Positions 24,686 through 33,969 are shown, counted from the stretch's first letter. The stretch is 64,000 nucleotides of DNA from Pseudescherichia sp031979925 (GCF_031979925.1 NZ_DALZFB010000009.1:62001-126000); one strand, 5' to 3'. Program-made: numbers and translations. Notes: generated by a model not told the origin, from the sequence alone.

Positions 24686-26419
24686 CTAAATCGGCCAGAT
24701 ATCGTCGATGATCAGCTGCACGCTGCGATTACCTCGGAACTCGTTAACATCAAGTTTATAGGCAAGGCTCACTTCACGCACGCCGTTGTCCGGCCAGATA
24801 GTGGTATCGACGTTAAACGCGATGCCGTCCAGCAGTGGGCCGCCACCGACCGGTTCGACCATCACTTTCAGATGGCGCTCGCCGACAATACGCTGCTGCA
24901 ACAGGCGAAAATGCCCGTCAAACAGCGGCTCCGGGAACATCTGCCCCCACGGCCCGGCGTCGCGCAGCATCTCTGCGACCTCCAGCGTCATGTCGGCAGG
25001 TGAAAGCGGGCCGTCTGAGACGACCTCACCCTGCAACAGGGCGGGATCCAGCCACTCGGTGACCAGCGCGCCAAAGCGCTGCTGGAACTCCTCAAAACGC
25101 GCCGCTTCCAGCGACAGGCCTGCCGCCATGGCGTGGCCGCCGAACTTCAGCATCATCCCCGGATAGAGCGTGTCGAGACGCTCAAGGGCATCGCGCATAT
25201 GCAGACCCTGAATGGAGCGGCCAGAGCCTTTCAGCAGGCCATCCCCCGCCGGGGCAAAGGCTATCACCGGGCGGTGGAAGCGCTCTTTGATACGTGAGGC
25301 GAGAATACCGACTACGCCCTGATGCCACTCGGGATGATACATCGCCAGCCCGCCGGGCAGCGTCTCACTGCTGCGCTCCAGCTTCTCGCAGAGCGCCAGC
25401 GCTTCGGCCTGCATCCCCTGCTCAATCTCTTTACGCGTCTGGTTGAGCGCATCCAGCTCGCTGGCCAGCACCCGGGCTTCACCGACGTTGTCGCAGAGCA
25501 GCAGCGCCACGCCTACCGACATATCGTCGAGCCGCCCGGCAGCGTTAAGCCGGGGGCCAAGGGCAAAACCAAGATCGCTGGCCGCCAGCTTCTGTGCATC
25601 GCGGTTGGCGATCTCCAGCAGCGCCTTAATGCCTGGGCGGCACTTGCCTGCACGAATGCGGCTCAGACCCTGCCAGGTCAAAATCCGGTTGTTGGCATCC
25701 AGCGGCACCACGTCGGCTACCGTGCCAAGGGCAACGAGATCCAGCAGCTCCGCCAGGTTAGGCTCGGCCAGGCCGCGTGCTGCAAACCAGCCCTGGTCGC
25801 GCAAATAGGCGCGCAGCGCCAGCATCAGGTAGAACGCAACCCCTACACCTGCGAGCGATTTCGACGGGAAGGTGCAGTCGCGCAGGTTCGGATTCACGAT
25901 CGCTTCGGCGTCCGGCAGCGTCTCTCCCGGCAGGTGGTGATCGGTTACCAGCACCGGGATCCCCAGCTCATGGGCACGATCGACGCCAGCATGGGAGGAG
26001 ATGCCATTATCCACGGTGAGGATCATCTGCGCGCCACGCGCATGCGCCTGATCGACCACCTCCGGGCTTAACCCGTAGCCGTCGTCAAAGCGGTTTGGCA
26101 CCAGGCAGGTAACGTTCCCGCAGCCCAGCGAACGCAGGGCCAGCACGCTAAGGGCGGTGCTGGTGGCGCCGTCGGCGTCAAAATCGCCGACAACGACGAT
26201 GCGCAGCTCCTCCTGCAGAGCGCGATAGAGCAGCGCCACCGCTTTATCGATGCCGCTGAGCTGCTGCCATGAGAGCATCCCTTTTACGCTGCGCTCCAGC
26301 TCTCCAGCCGAACGTACGCCGCGGCTGGCATATAAGCGCCGCAGCAGCGGGGGCAGGTTCGCTGGTAGATCCGCCGCCTCATCCACTGTTCGGCGGCGAA
26401 GTTGTCTCTGATGTTTCAC
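24686..26419 (-). CDS. recJ: Single-stranded-DNA-specific 5'-3' exonuclease RecJ
   Basis: This 577-residue exonuclease, the same length as E. coli RecJ, acts in RecF-pathway recombination and mismatch repair. DHH-family metal motifs are in order: VVGDFDADGATS (about residue 80), TVDNGISSH, VTDHHLPG (the DHH) and NPNLRDC, with the DHHA1 motif GGHAMAAGLSLE at about residue 425. An OB-type C-terminal part follows. It lies 5 bases downstream of dsbC, and xerD-dsbC-recJ are read as one unit, as in E. coli. Confidence 0.98.
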   Translation of the reverse strand: MKHQRQLRRRTVDEAADLPANLPPLLRRLYASRGVRSAGELERSVKGMLSWQQLSGIDKAVALLYRALQEELRIVVVGDFDADGATSTALSVLALRSLGCGNVTCLVPNRFDDGYGLSPEVVDQAHARGAQMILTVDNGISSHAGVDRAHELGIPVLVTDHHLPGETLPDAEAIVNPNLRDCTFPSKSLAGVGVAFYLMLALRAYLRDQGWFAARGLAEPNLAELLDLVALGTVADVVPLDANNRILTWQGLSRIRAGKCRPGIKALLEIANRDAQKLAASDLGFALGPRLNAAGRLDDMSVGVALLLCDNVGEARVLASELDALNQTRKEIEQGMQAEALALCEKLERSSETLPGGLAMYHPEWHQGVVGILASRIKERFHRPVIAFAPAGDGLLKGSGRSIQGLHMRDALERLDTLYPGMMLKFGGHAMAAGLSLEAARFEEFQQRFGALVTEWLDPALLQGEVVSDGPLSPADMTLEVAEMLRDAGPWGQMFPEPLFDGHFRLLQQRIVGERHLKVMVEPVGGGPLLDGIAFNVDTTIWPDNGVREVSLAYKLDVNEFRGNRSVQLIIDDIWPI

Positions 26420-26424
26420 GAAAA

Positions 26425-27135
26425 TTATTTACCGCTCATAGATTTCTGCTGGTCGAGGAACGCCTTCAGCTCCTGCGGATCCTGATAGCCCGGCACGACG
26501 TAGCCGTTGCTCAGGACGATAGCCGGGGTACCGCTGACGCCGAACTGCACGCCCAGCGCATAGTGGTTAGCAATGTCGATATCGCAGCTGGCCGGCTGCA
26601 CACCTTTGCCATTCATCGCATTATCGAAGGCTTTATTACGATCTTTCGCGCACCAGACCGACTTCATATCTTTTGCCGCATCGCTCTGGATCCCCTGACG
26701 CGGGAAGGCCAGATAGCGCACGGTGATACCCAGCGCATTGTAGTCCGCCATCTCTTCGTGCAGCTTATGGCAGTAGCCGCAGGTGATATCGGTGAACACG
26801 GTAATGACGTGCTTCTCCTGCGCGGCTTTGTAGACGATCATCTCTTTTTCCAGCGCGTTGAGATGAGTCATCAGCATCTGGTTAGTGACGTTGACCGGCT
26901 GCGCACCGCTGACGTCATACATTGGCCCCTGAATAATATGTTTACCGTCGTCGGTGACGTACAGCACGCCGCTGTTGGTCATTACGGTTTTCATACCGCT
27001 CACCGGCGCAGGCTGGATCTCGGTGCTCTGCACGCCCAGCTTCGCCAGCGACTGTTTGATTGCCGCGTCATCAGCGTGGGCCATTCCGGAGAGCGTTGCC
27101 GCCAGCAGGGTAAACATCATTAAACTCTTTTTCAT
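26425..27135 (-). CDS. dsbC: Periplasmic thiol:disulfide isomerase DsbC
   Basis: This 236-residue precursor starts at the ATG at 27135, with AAGGA about 7 bases upstream; a longer in-frame reading is ignored because it would precede the signal peptide. Residues 1-21 (MKKSLMMFTLLAATLSGMAHA) form a Sec signal. An N-terminal dimerisation domain follows (residues about 22-80). The thioredoxin domain has the active site CGYC, cis-Pro in GTPAIV and the second structural disulfide formed by WCAKD and ASCDI cysteines. It isomerises wrong disulfides in the periplasm and is kept reduced by DsbD. Confidence 0.97.
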   Translation of the reverse strand: MKKSLMMFTLLAATLSGMAHADDAAIKQSLAKLGVQSTEIQPAPVSGMKTVMTNSGVLYVTDDGKHIIQGPMYDVSGAQPVNVTNQMLMTHLNALEKEMIVYKAAQEKHVITVFTDITCGYCHKLHEEMADYNALGITVRYLAFPRQGIQSDAAKDMKSVWCAKDRNKAFDNAMNGKGVQPASCDIDIANHYALGVQFGVSGTPAIVLSNGYVVPGYQDPQELKAFLDQQKSMSGK

Positions 27136-27157
27136 AACCGTCCTTAACTGTTCAGCA

Positions 27158-28054
27158 TCATGCCCGGGGGTGATGCTGTTGATGAAGTTGTCGCAGGCGT
27201 TCCGTAGCCACATGGGTGTAGATCTGCGTCGTTGAAAGATCGCTGTGTCCAAGCAGCATCTGCACCACGCGCAGGTCAGCGCCGTGGTTTAGCAGATGTG
27301 TGGCAAACGCGTGGCGCAATACGTGCGGCGAGAGCTTTTCACCGTCGATGCCTGCCAGCAGAGCATAATGCTTGATCCGGTGCCAGAAGGTCTGCCGGGT
27401 CATCTGCTGCGCGCGCTGGCTTGGAAAGAGCGTATCGATTGAGGTGCCGTTCAGCAACCACGGCCGCCCATGCTCAAGGTAGTTCTCCAGCCAGTAGACC
27501 GCCTCTTCCCCCAGCGGCACCAGACGCTCTTTATTACCTTTACCGATGACCCGCACTACGCCCTGGCGCAGGCTGATGTCGCTCATAGTCAGCCCTACCA
27601 GCTCCGAGACGCGCAGCCCGGTGGCATAGAGTACCTCCAGCATCGCCTTATCGCGTAGCTCCAGCGGCTGATCCACCAGCGGAGCCTGCAGCAGGCGTTC
27701 GACCTGGGCCTCACTGAGATCTTTTGGCAGCCGCTGCGGCAGCTTGGGCGACGCCAGCAGCGCGCTGGGATCGTCCGGGCGTAGCTTCTCCCGGTACAGG
27801 TGCTGAAAGAGACGCCGTATAGCGCTCAGCAGGCGCGCAGAGCTGGTGGCTTTATATCCCCCTTCAATACGCTCCGCCAGCAGCGCCTGGAGATCGTCGC
27901 TTTGTGCACTCTGTAATGAGAGGCCGCGATGGTGCAGCCACTCAACCACCATGCTGAGGTCGCGGCGGTAGGCGCTCAGCGTATTCTCCGCCAGATTACG
28001 CTCCAGCCAGAGCGCATCAAGAAACTGTTCTATGCGTGCGAGATCCTGATCCAT
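27158..28054 (-). CDS. xerD: Site-specific tyrosine recombinase XerD
   Basis: This 298-residue recombinase is the same length as E. coli XerD and ends identically in HQQHHPRA. It resolves chromosome dimers at dif with XerC under FtsK control. The N-terminal SAM-like DNA-binding domain spans about residues 1-100. The catalytic domain has R148 in ATGLRVSEL, K172 in GKGNKERLV, the HxxR box HVLRHAF (H244, R247), H270 in LLGHSDLSTT and nucleophile Y279 in TQIYTHV. The ATG at 28054 matches the family N-terminus. It is divergent from fldB and leads the xerD-dsbC-recJ unit. Confidence 0.98.
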   Translation of the reverse strand: MDQDLARIEQFLDALWLERNLAENTLSAYRRDLSMVVEWLHHRGLSLQSAQSDDLQALLAERIEGGYKATSSARLLSAIRRLFQHLYREKLRPDDPSALLASPKLPQRLPKDLSEAQVERLLQAPLVDQPLELRDKAMLEVLYATGLRVSELVGLTMSDISLRQGVVRVIGKGNKERLVPLGEEAVYWLENYLEHGRPWLLNGTSIDTLFPSQRAQQMTRQTFWHRIKHYALLAGIDGEKLSPHVLRHAFATHLLNHGADLRVVQMLLGHSDLSTTQIYTHVATERLRQLHQQHHPRA

Positions 28055-28154
28055 TTGAGCCTCTTGTGGTCTGCGGCTCTCCATTATGCCTGATTGCCCA
28101 CCGATTCTGGTACACTGTGCGCAAAGCCCCATCAGGAATTGAGACGTTTACGCT

Positions 28155-28676
28155 ATGAACATTGGTCTTTTCTATGGTTCCAGTACCTGCTACACCGAAA
28201 TGGCAGCGGAGAAAATTCGCGACGTTATCGGCCCGGAACTGGTCACGCTGCACAACCTGAAAGACGATGCTGTCTCCTTAATGGAGCAGTACGATGTCCT
28301 GATTCTCGGCATTCCCACCTGGGATTTTGGCGAGCTTCAGGAGGACTGGGAGGCTGTCTGGGACCAGCTCGACGGCCTGAAACTCGACGGTAAAATCATT
28401 GCGCTGTACGGTATGGGCGATCAGCTCGGCTACGGCGAGTGGTTCCTCGACGCGCTCGGCATGCTGCACGACAAGCTGGCTGCCAAAGCCGTGACCTTTA
28501 TCGGCTACTGGCCGACAGAGGGCTATGAGTTTACCAGTCCTAAGCCAGTGATTGCCGATGGACAGCTCTTTGTTGGCCTGGCGCTGGATGAAACCAACCA
28601 GTACGATCTGAGCGAAGAGCGCATCCAGAGCTGGTGCGAACAGATCCTTAATGAAATGGCCGAGCAGTTCGCCTGA
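28155..28676 (+). CDS. fldB: Flavodoxin 2
   Basis: This 173-residue FMN protein has the flavodoxin phosphate loop near the N-terminus (FYGSSTCYTE, residues 5-14), the 60s FMN loop GIPTWDFGELQEDW and the 90s loop GMGDQLGYGEWF. Length and sequence match E. coli FldB, a low-potential electron carrier induced by oxidative stress in E. coli. It is single, convergent with ygfX, whose stop lies 6 bases away. No soxbox was identified by eye in the 100-base gap to xerD. Confidence 0.97.
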   Translation: MNIGLFYGSSTCYTEMAAEKIRDVIGPELVTLHNLKDDAVSLMEQYDVLILGIPTWDFGELQEDWEAVWDQLDGLKLDGKIIALYGMGDQLGYGEWFLDALGMLHDKLAAKAVTFIGYWPTEGYEFTSPKPVIADGQLFVGLALDETNQYDLSEERIQSWCEQILNEMAEQFA

Positions 28677-28682
28677 CTGGTT

Positions 28683-29099
28683 TCAACGTGCTCCAGCCGC
28701 CGGTTGCTGTAGCAGCACCCGGCGCAGGTCACGCCACTCGCTCTCATCCATGCTGTCCGACGCCAGCCACAGATGATGAATACGCCCGCCCTGCTCTTTA
28801 CGCAGGCGCAGCATCATGCCGTTGGTCAGCATCCAGGGCGTGCCGATAATCTCCCACTCCACGCCTTGCCAGCGCAGCCGGGAATCCATTAGCAGCTTAA
28901 TCTCACCGTGACAGGCGTTGATACGCCGCTGGCTGCGCACGCAGTCAAACACCACCAGTGAGAGCAGCATGAGCCACACCGGCGTATAGCGCAGCGGCCA
29001 GGGGGCCAGCAGTATTAACGCCGCAACAAGGCCATGAAGCAGGAGAGAGAGCCACTGGGAGCGCCAGGAGACGCGTAGATCAGATTGCCACAGGACCAC
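28683..29099 (-). CDS. ygfX: Inner-membrane protein YgfX (CptA), SdhE partner
   Basis: This 138-residue protein has two close transmembrane helices (about residues 17-55) followed by a soluble domain with RINACHGEIKLLMDSRLRWQG. It starts with GTG and overlaps the end of sdhE by 20 bases, so the pair is translationally coupled. In E. coli and Serratia the product interacts with SdhE; toxin activity toward FtsZ and MreB has been reported for CptA, while other work links it to flavinylation. It matches E. coli YgfX closely. Confidence 0.95.
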   Translation of the reverse strand: MVLWQSDLRVSWRSQWLSLLLHGLVAALILLAPWPLRYTPVWLMLLSLVVFDCVRSQRRINACHGEIKLLMDSRLRWQGVEWEIIGTPWMLTNGMMLRLRKEQGGRIHHLWLASDSMDESEWRDLRRVLLQQPAAGAR

Positions 29100-29346
29100 G
29101 TTCCCGATTCCGTGTCTGAATTAACTGCACCATTCTCTGCAACTCCGTGTCGGCAGGTTCACCATGATTCATTAACCAGTTAAATAAATCTGGATCGTCA
29201 CTTTCCAGCAGGCGGACGAATAGACGTTTATCGTCGTCGCTCAGCGTATCGTACTCGTGTTCAAAAAAAGGCATGATGGAGATATCCAGCTCGCGCATTC
29301 CCCGGCGGCATGCCCAATGGATGCGGGCTCTATTATTTATGTCCAT
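29080..29346 (-). CDS. sdhE: Succinate dehydrogenase FAD assembly factor SdhE
   Basis: This 88-residue all-helical protein (YgfY/CptB) promotes covalent FAD attachment to SdhA and FrdA. The conserved RGxxE motif is visible as RRGMRELD near residue 15-21, with the Gly and Glu needed for flavinylation. The ATG at 29346 is chosen because GGAGA lies about 5 bases before it and the family N-terminus MDINNRARI starts there. It is the first gene of the sdhE-ygfX pair and divergent from ygfZ. Confidence 0.96.
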   Translation of the reverse strand: MDINNRARIHWACRRGMRELDISIMPFFEHEYDTLSDDDKRLFVRLLESDDPDLFNWLMNHGEPADTELQRMVQLIQTRNRERGPVAI

Positions 29347-29488
29347 GTCTTCTCCCTGCATTACGATATAGAAGTATCGATAGTGCAGACAGTGTATCGT
29401 GTTTTTTGTTCATCCTTTACTGGAAAGTTGATAATTAGGAAGGGTGCTTCCAACATAAAACATCCCGGAGGTACGTTTTGCATTTTAT

Positions 29489-29504
29489 TGCGTAGCGCTA
29501 CGCA
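29489..29504. repeat. 16-bp perfect palindrome upstream of ygfZ
   Basis: TGCGTAGCGCTACGCA is a perfect palindrome in the 262-base gap between sdhE and ygfZ. It is directly followed by TCCCGGCGAAG, so it may be a decayed REP end rather than an operator. Confidence 0.4.
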
Positions 29505-29608
29505 TCCCGGCGAAGTGAGCACAAATCGTATGCTTTTACCGCTTGCATTGGTCGGCGGCTCTTTTACCATTAAGCATCTAACAGCGTTAAGCAAACCAGG
29601 ACACTATT

Positions 29609-30589
29609 ATGGCCTTTACTCCTTTTCCCCCGCGCCAGCCTTCCGCCTCTGCGCGTCTGCCGCTGACGCTTATGACCCTCGACGACTGGGCGCTGGCAAC
29701 CCTGACCGGTGCAGATAGCGAAAAGTATCTGCAGGGCCAGGTCACCGCTGACGTTGCCGCCCTGACCGAGCACCAGCACCTGCTGGCGGCGCACTGCGAT
29801 GCCAAAGGCAAAATGTGGAGCAACCTGCGCCTGTTTCGCCGCGACGGCGGCTTTGCCTTGATTGAGCGCCGCAGCATTCGTGACGCTCAGCTGACCGAAT
29901 TAAAAAAATACGCGGTCTTCTCTAAGGTCACTATCGCGCCGGATGACGAGCACGTACTGCTGGGCGTGGCCGGTTTTCAGGCCCGCGCCGCGCTGGCAAA
30001 CGTATTTACCACCCTGCCCGACGCTGAAAAGCAGCTCGTGCAGGAGGGGGCAACCTCGATTCTGTGGTTCGAGCACCCGGCAGAGCGTTTCCTGCTGGTG
30101 ACGGACGTTGCCACTGCGGAACTGATTAGCGAGAAGCTACGCGGTGAAGCGCAGCTGAACAACAGCCAGCAGTGGCTGGCGCTGAACATTGAAGCGGGCC
30201 TGCCGGTGATCGACGCCGCTAACAGCGCCCAGTTTATTCCGCAGGCAACCAACCTGCAGGCGCTCGGCGGCATCAGCTTTAAGAAGGGGTGCTATACCGG
30301 CCAGGAGATGGTCGCCCGGGCGAAGTTCCGCGGCGCCAACAAGCGCGCCCTATGGTATTTGGCGGGTAAAGCGAGCCGCCTGCCGGAGCCGGGTGAAGAT
30401 CTTGAGCTGAAGATGGGTGAAAACTGGCGTCGCACCGGCACTATCCTGGCGGCGGTACAGCTTGAGGATGGCCGTCTGCTGGTACAGGCAGTGATGAACA
30501 ACGATATGGAGCCGGACAGCGTCTTCCGCGTGCGCGACGATGCCAATACGCTCAGCATCGAGCCACTGCCCTATTCGCTTGAGGAGTGA
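29609..30589 (+). CDS. ygfZ: tRNA-modifying / iron-sulfur cluster repair folate protein YgfZ
   Basis: This 326-residue protein is homologous to GcvT-fold folate enzymes and supports MiaB and other [4Fe-4S] proteins. The family signature KGCYTGQE is present with its reactive C228, the same position as in E. coli. The N-terminal folate-binding part begins LTLMTLDDWALATLTGADSEKYLQGQ. It is single on the plus strand, divergent from sdhE, and is followed by a REP pair. Confidence 0.97.
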   Translation: MAFTPFPPRQPSASARLPLTLMTLDDWALATLTGADSEKYLQGQVTADVAALTEHQHLLAAHCDAKGKMWSNLRLFRRDGGFALIERRSIRDAQLTELKKYAVFSKVTIAPDDEHVLLGVAGFQARAALANVFTTLPDAEKQLVQEGATSILWFEHPAERFLLVTDVATAELISEKLRGEAQLNNSQQWLALNIEAGLPVIDAANSAQFIPQATNLQALGGISFKKGCYTGQEMVARAKFRGANKRALWYLAGKASRLPEPGEDLELKMGENWRRTGTILAAVQLEDGRLLVQAVMNNDMEPDSVFRVRDDANTLSIEPLPYSLEE

Positions 30590-30596
30590 GTAGTTA

Positions 30597-30670
30597 CGCC
30601 GGGTGGCGGCTTCGCCTTACCCGGCCTACGGTTTTGTAGGCCCGGCAAGCATAGCGCCGCCGGGCAAAAA
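30597..30670. repeat. Inverted REP pair (BIME) between ygfZ and yqfA
   Basis: A REP unit (CGCCGGGTGGCGGCTTCGCC and its TTACCCGGCCTACG end) is followed after a short spacer by an inverted partner beginning GTAGGCCCGGCAAGC. It lies in the convergent junction of ygfZ and yqfA and probably protects or ends both transcripts. Confidence 0.88.
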
Positions 30671-30671
30671 G

Positions 30672-31331
30672 TTAAGCCTGGCCAACGTAGAAGTAGATTG
30701 CGAGGAAGTGGCACAGGCTGCCGCCCAGCACAAAGCCGTGCCAGATTGCGTGGTTGTAGGGGATGCGCCTGCACACGTAGAAGATCACCCCCAGCGAGTA
30801 GACGATGCCACCCGCAGCCAGCAGTATGAGCCCGCCCGCCGAGAGCCTGATGGCCAGCTCGTAAATCACCACCAGCGACAGCCAGCCCATCGCCAGATAA
30901 GTTACCAGCGAGAGCACCTTAAAACGGTGGGCAATGGTTAATTTGAACAGGATCCCGAGCAGCGCCAGACCCCAGATAACAATCATCAGGCCGCGCGCCA
31001 GCGGCGAATCCAGCCCTACCAGTAAAAAAGGCGTATAGGTACCGGCTATCAGCAGATAGATAGCACAGTGGTCGAACTTCTTCAGCCACGGCTTTGCGCG
31101 CGGATGGGGAATAGCGTGATAGAGCGTTGAGGCCAGAAACAGCAGGATCATGCTGCCCCCGTAAAGGCTGTAACTCGTAATGGCCAGTGGGCTGGCATGA
31201 TTATCCATTGCCTGCATCAGCAGTAGCACCAGTCCCACCACGCCGAACACCAGTCCAATACCGTGACTAATGCTGTTGGCTATCTCCTCAGCCAGTGAAT
31301 ATCCCTGTTTTTTTAATGGTTTATCAACCAT
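30672..31331 (-). CDS. yqfA: Hemolysin III / PAQR-family membrane protein YqfA
   Basis: This 219-residue protein (YqfA/TrhA) has seven transmembrane helices. PAQR-family metal-ligand motifs are visible: EEIANSISHGIGL near residue 15-27, STLYHAIPH around residue 90 and the late NHAIWHGFVLGGSLCHF. The conserved Ser, His and Asp-containing cluster suggests a zinc-dependent hydrolase-type site, but the bacterial function is not settled; reports link it to membrane energetics. It is single and ends against a REP pair. Confidence 0.94.
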   Translation of the reverse strand: MVDKPLKKQGYSLAEEIANSISHGIGLVFGVVGLVLLLMQAMDNHASPLAITSYSLYGGSMILLFLASTLYHAIPHPRAKPWLKKFDHCAIYLLIAGTYTPFLLVGLDSPLARGLMIVIWGLALLGILFKLTIAHRFKVLSLVTYLAMGWLSLVVIYELAIRLSAGGLILLAAGGIVYSLGVIFYVCRRIPYNHAIWHGFVLGGSLCHFLAIYFYVGQA

Positions 31332-31615
31332 AGCTTACTCCATAAAACAGAGGCTTACGCCGGGTCACTCAGTAGCCGATAGCTGCCTGAATGATAACCA
31401 GTATAGAGTAACTGAGAATGATTTCAGTGCACACCTGTTAGCTAAAATAAATATTAGCGTCAAAAAAATGCAATAAGCTCACGCCTCGTTCAGGCTACAG
31501 CTGTTCCGCCTTTTAGAAAGCCTCACGCCGCAGCGCGGATTCCCGTTTCGGGCAAAGTGTGGCAGCATAGAGAGGTGCCATACCGCGCAGATAACCGTCT
31601 GAAAAAGGAAGCCTC

Positions 31616-32350
31616 GTGACCCTGTTTAACCACTCCGCTGTTGCCAGCCTCAACAACCTTGAGATGATGGTCTACAACGTGGTCATTAAAAATCGCGACA
31701 AGGTGATGTACATGACCATTCGCGAACTGGCCGATGCGGCAGGTGTCTCCACCACTACCGTTCTCCGCTTTTGCCGTAAGCTGGAGTGCGAAGGCTACTC
31801 GGAGTTTCGCGTGCGCTTTAAATTATATTTAGCGCAAAGCGAACCACAGCCCGCTAATTTCGGTGCCAGCGAAATTATTAGCTTTTTTAAAAGCGTTAAT
31901 AACGATGAATTCGATCGTCTGCTGGATCAGGCTGCCGATATTATCCTGGCCTCCGAGCGAATTATATTTGTCGGCGTAGGCACATCCGGATCGCTGGCGA
32001 AATATGGCGCACGTTTTTTTTCCAACGTGGGTAAATTCAGTAACCATGTTGACGATCCCTATTTTCCCGTCACCAACGATATGGCGAAAAATGCGCTGGC
32101 GATTGTCCTCTCTGTCTCCGGTGAGACGGAAGAGATCCTGCGCTTCGCCAGCCAGTTCAGCCTGCATCACTGTAAGGTGATGTCGATTACCAGCCACGAG
32201 CATTCGGCATTAGCTAAGCTGGCAGATTTTAACCTCTCCTGGCATATTCCCCAGACGCGCATTTCAGGGGGCTACGATCTGACTACCCAAATTCCCGTGA
32301 TCTATATTCTTGAAACCCTGGGCCGCAAGCTGGCGAAAAAATTAGCCTAA
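31616..32350 (+). CDS. RpiR-family transcription regulator (HTH plus SIS domain)
   Basis: This 244-residue regulator has an N-terminal HTH_6 domain (residues about 1-75: TIRELADAAGVSTTTVLRFCRKLECEGYSEFR) and a C-terminal SIS sugar-phosphate-binding domain (about 100-235: IIFVGVGTSGSLAKYGARFF, then LSVSGETEEILRFASQF). It starts with GTG, with AAGGA 6 bases upstream. It lies just upstream of bglA on the same strand, where E. coli has yqfB instead, so it probably senses a phosphorylated sugar, perhaps the beta-glucoside 6-phosphate, and controls bglA. An A-rich/T-rich hairpin (ACAGGCTGT core) follows its stop. Confidence 0.9.
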   Translation: MTLFNHSAVASLNNLEMMVYNVVIKNRDKVMYMTIRELADAAGVSTTTVLRFCRKLECEGYSEFRVRFKLYLAQSEPQPANFGASEIISFFKSVNNDEFDRLLDQAADIILASERIIFVGVGTSGSLAKYGARFFSNVGKFSNHVDDPYFPVTNDMAKNALAIVLSVSGETEEILRFASQFSLHHCKVMSITSHEHSALAKLADFNLSWHIPQTRISGGYDLTTQIPVIYILETLGRKLAKKLA

Positions 32351-32478
32351 AAAAACAGGCTGTTTTTTCCCTGTAACATATTACCGAAGCGGCAAAGTGT
32401 TATATCGTGACTTTCGATTGGGCTTTGCTAGACTCGGCGTAAACCTATTTTCTGTCGGTTACAGCGGGATAAATAAGC

Positions 32479-33912
32479 ATGAAAAAGATCACCTTACCAA
32501 AAGACTTTTTATGGGGCGGCGCGGTCGCTGCGCATCAGGTTGAAGGCGGCTGGAACAAAGGCGGCAAAGGCCCGAGCATCTGCGACGTGCTGACCGGCGG
32601 TGCGCACGGTGTACCGCGTGAGATCACCCAGGAAGTTGTGCCCGGCAAATACTACCCGAACCACGAAGCCGTTGAGTTCTACAGCCACTACAAAGAAGAC
32701 ATCAAGCTGTTTGCCGAGATGGGCTTTAAGTGTTTCCGTACCTCTATCGCCTGGACGCGCATCTTCCCGAACGGCGATGAGCTGACGCCGAACGAAGAGG
32801 GTCTGAAGTTCTATGACGATATGTTCGATGAGCTGCTGAAATACAACATCGAGCCGGTGATCACCCTCTCTCACTTTGAGATGCCGCTGCACCTGGTACA
32901 GGCTTACGGCGGCTGGACCAACCGTAAAGTGGTCGATTTCTTTGTGCGCTTCGCCGAAGTGGTCTTCGAGCGCTATAAGAACAAGGTCAAATACTGGATG
33001 ACCTTTAACGAGATCAACAACCAGCGTAACTGGCGTGCGCCGCTGTTTGGTTACTGCTGCTCCGGCGTGGTCTATACCGAGCATGAAAATCCGGAAGAGA
33101 CCATGTATCAGGTGCTGCACCACCAGTTTGTCGCTAGCGCGCTGGCGGTGAAGGCTGCGCGGGAGATCAATCCAGAGATGCAGGTCGGCTGCATGCTGGC
33201 GATGGTGCCGCTCTATCCGTTCTCCTGTAAGCCAGAAGACGTGATGTATTCCCAGGAGTCAATGCGCGAGCGCTGGGTCTTTACCGACGTGCAGCTGCGC
33301 GGCTACTACCCTTCCTACGTTCTGAACGAGTGGGAGCGTCGCGGCTTTGATATCAAAATGGAAGCCAACGACGAGCAGATCCTGCGCGAGGGTACCTGCG
33401 CCTATCTCGGTTTCAGTTACTACATGACCAACGCGGTGAAAGCGGAAGGCGGCAGCGGCGATGCAATCTCTGGCTTCGAAGGCAGCGTGCCGAACCCGCA
33501 CGTTAAAGCCTCAGACTGGGGCTGGCAGATCGACCCGGTCGGCCTGCGCTATGCTCTGTGCGAGCTGTACGAGCGCTACCAGAAGCCGCTGTTTATCGTG
33601 GAAAACGGCTTCGGCGCGTACGATAAAGTGGAAGAGGATGGCAGCATCAATGATGACTACCGCATTGACTACCTGCGCGCCCACGTTGAAGAGATGATCA
33701 AAGCCGTGACCTATGACGGCGTCGATCTGATGGGCTACACCCCGTGGGGCTGCATCGACTGCGTATCGTTCACCACCGGCCAGTACAGCAAGCGTTATGG
33801 CTTTATCTATGTGAACAAGCACGACGACGGCACCGGCGACATGTCCCGCTCCCGTAAAAAGAGCTTTAACTGGTACAAAGAGGTGATCGCCAGCAACGGC
33901 GAGAATCTGTAA
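32479..33912 (+). CDS. bglA: 6-phospho-beta-glucosidase BglA
   Basis: This 477-residue GH1 enzyme cleaves 6-phospho-beta-glucosides such as phosphoarbutin or phosphosalicin. The acid/base is E178 in TFNEINN and the nucleophile E375 in IVENGFG. The N-terminal signature FLWGGAVAAHQVEGGW is typical of family 1, and the late SRSRKKSFNWYKE holds Ser and Lys residues for binding the 6-phosphate. E. coli BglA has 479 residues. No PTS permease gene is adjacent, so phosphorylated substrates must come from transporters elsewhere. It follows the RpiR regulator by 128 bases. Confidence 0.96.
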   Translation: MKKITLPKDFLWGGAVAAHQVEGGWNKGGKGPSICDVLTGGAHGVPREITQEVVPGKYYPNHEAVEFYSHYKEDIKLFAEMGFKCFRTSIAWTRIFPNGDELTPNEEGLKFYDDMFDELLKYNIEPVITLSHFEMPLHLVQAYGGWTNRKVVDFFVRFAEVVFERYKNKVKYWMTFNEINNQRNWRAPLFGYCCSGVVYTEHENPEETMYQVLHHQFVASALAVKAAREINPEMQVGCMLAMVPLYPFSCKPEDVMYSQESMRERWVFTDVQLRGYYPSYVLNEWERRGFDIKMEANDEQILREGTCAYLGFSYYMTNAVKAEGGSGDAISGFEGSVPNPHVKASDWGWQIDPVGLRYALCELYERYQKPLFIVENGFGAYDKVEEDGSINDDYRIDYLRAHVEEMIKAVTYDGVDLMGYTPWGCIDCVSFTTGQYSKRYGFIYVNKHDDGTGDMSRSRKKSFNWYKEVIASNGENL

Positions 33913-33920
33913 TTGTTAAA

Positions 33921-33953
33921 TGCCGGGTGGCGGCTCCGCCTTACCCGGCCTAC
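33921..33953. repeat. REP element between bglA and ygfF
   Basis: One REP unit (TGCCGGGTGGCGGCTCCGCC followed by TTACCCGGCCTAC) sits in the convergent junction between bglA and ygfF. Confidence 0.88.
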
Positions 33954-33969
33954 TTGACGTGGTCGGCGG

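Noticed and set aside
29489..29504. The 16-bp palindrome before ygfZ as a transcription-factor operator
   Set aside because: It matches no enterobacterial operator I know and is joined to REP-like sequence, so a decayed repeat is the simpler reading.
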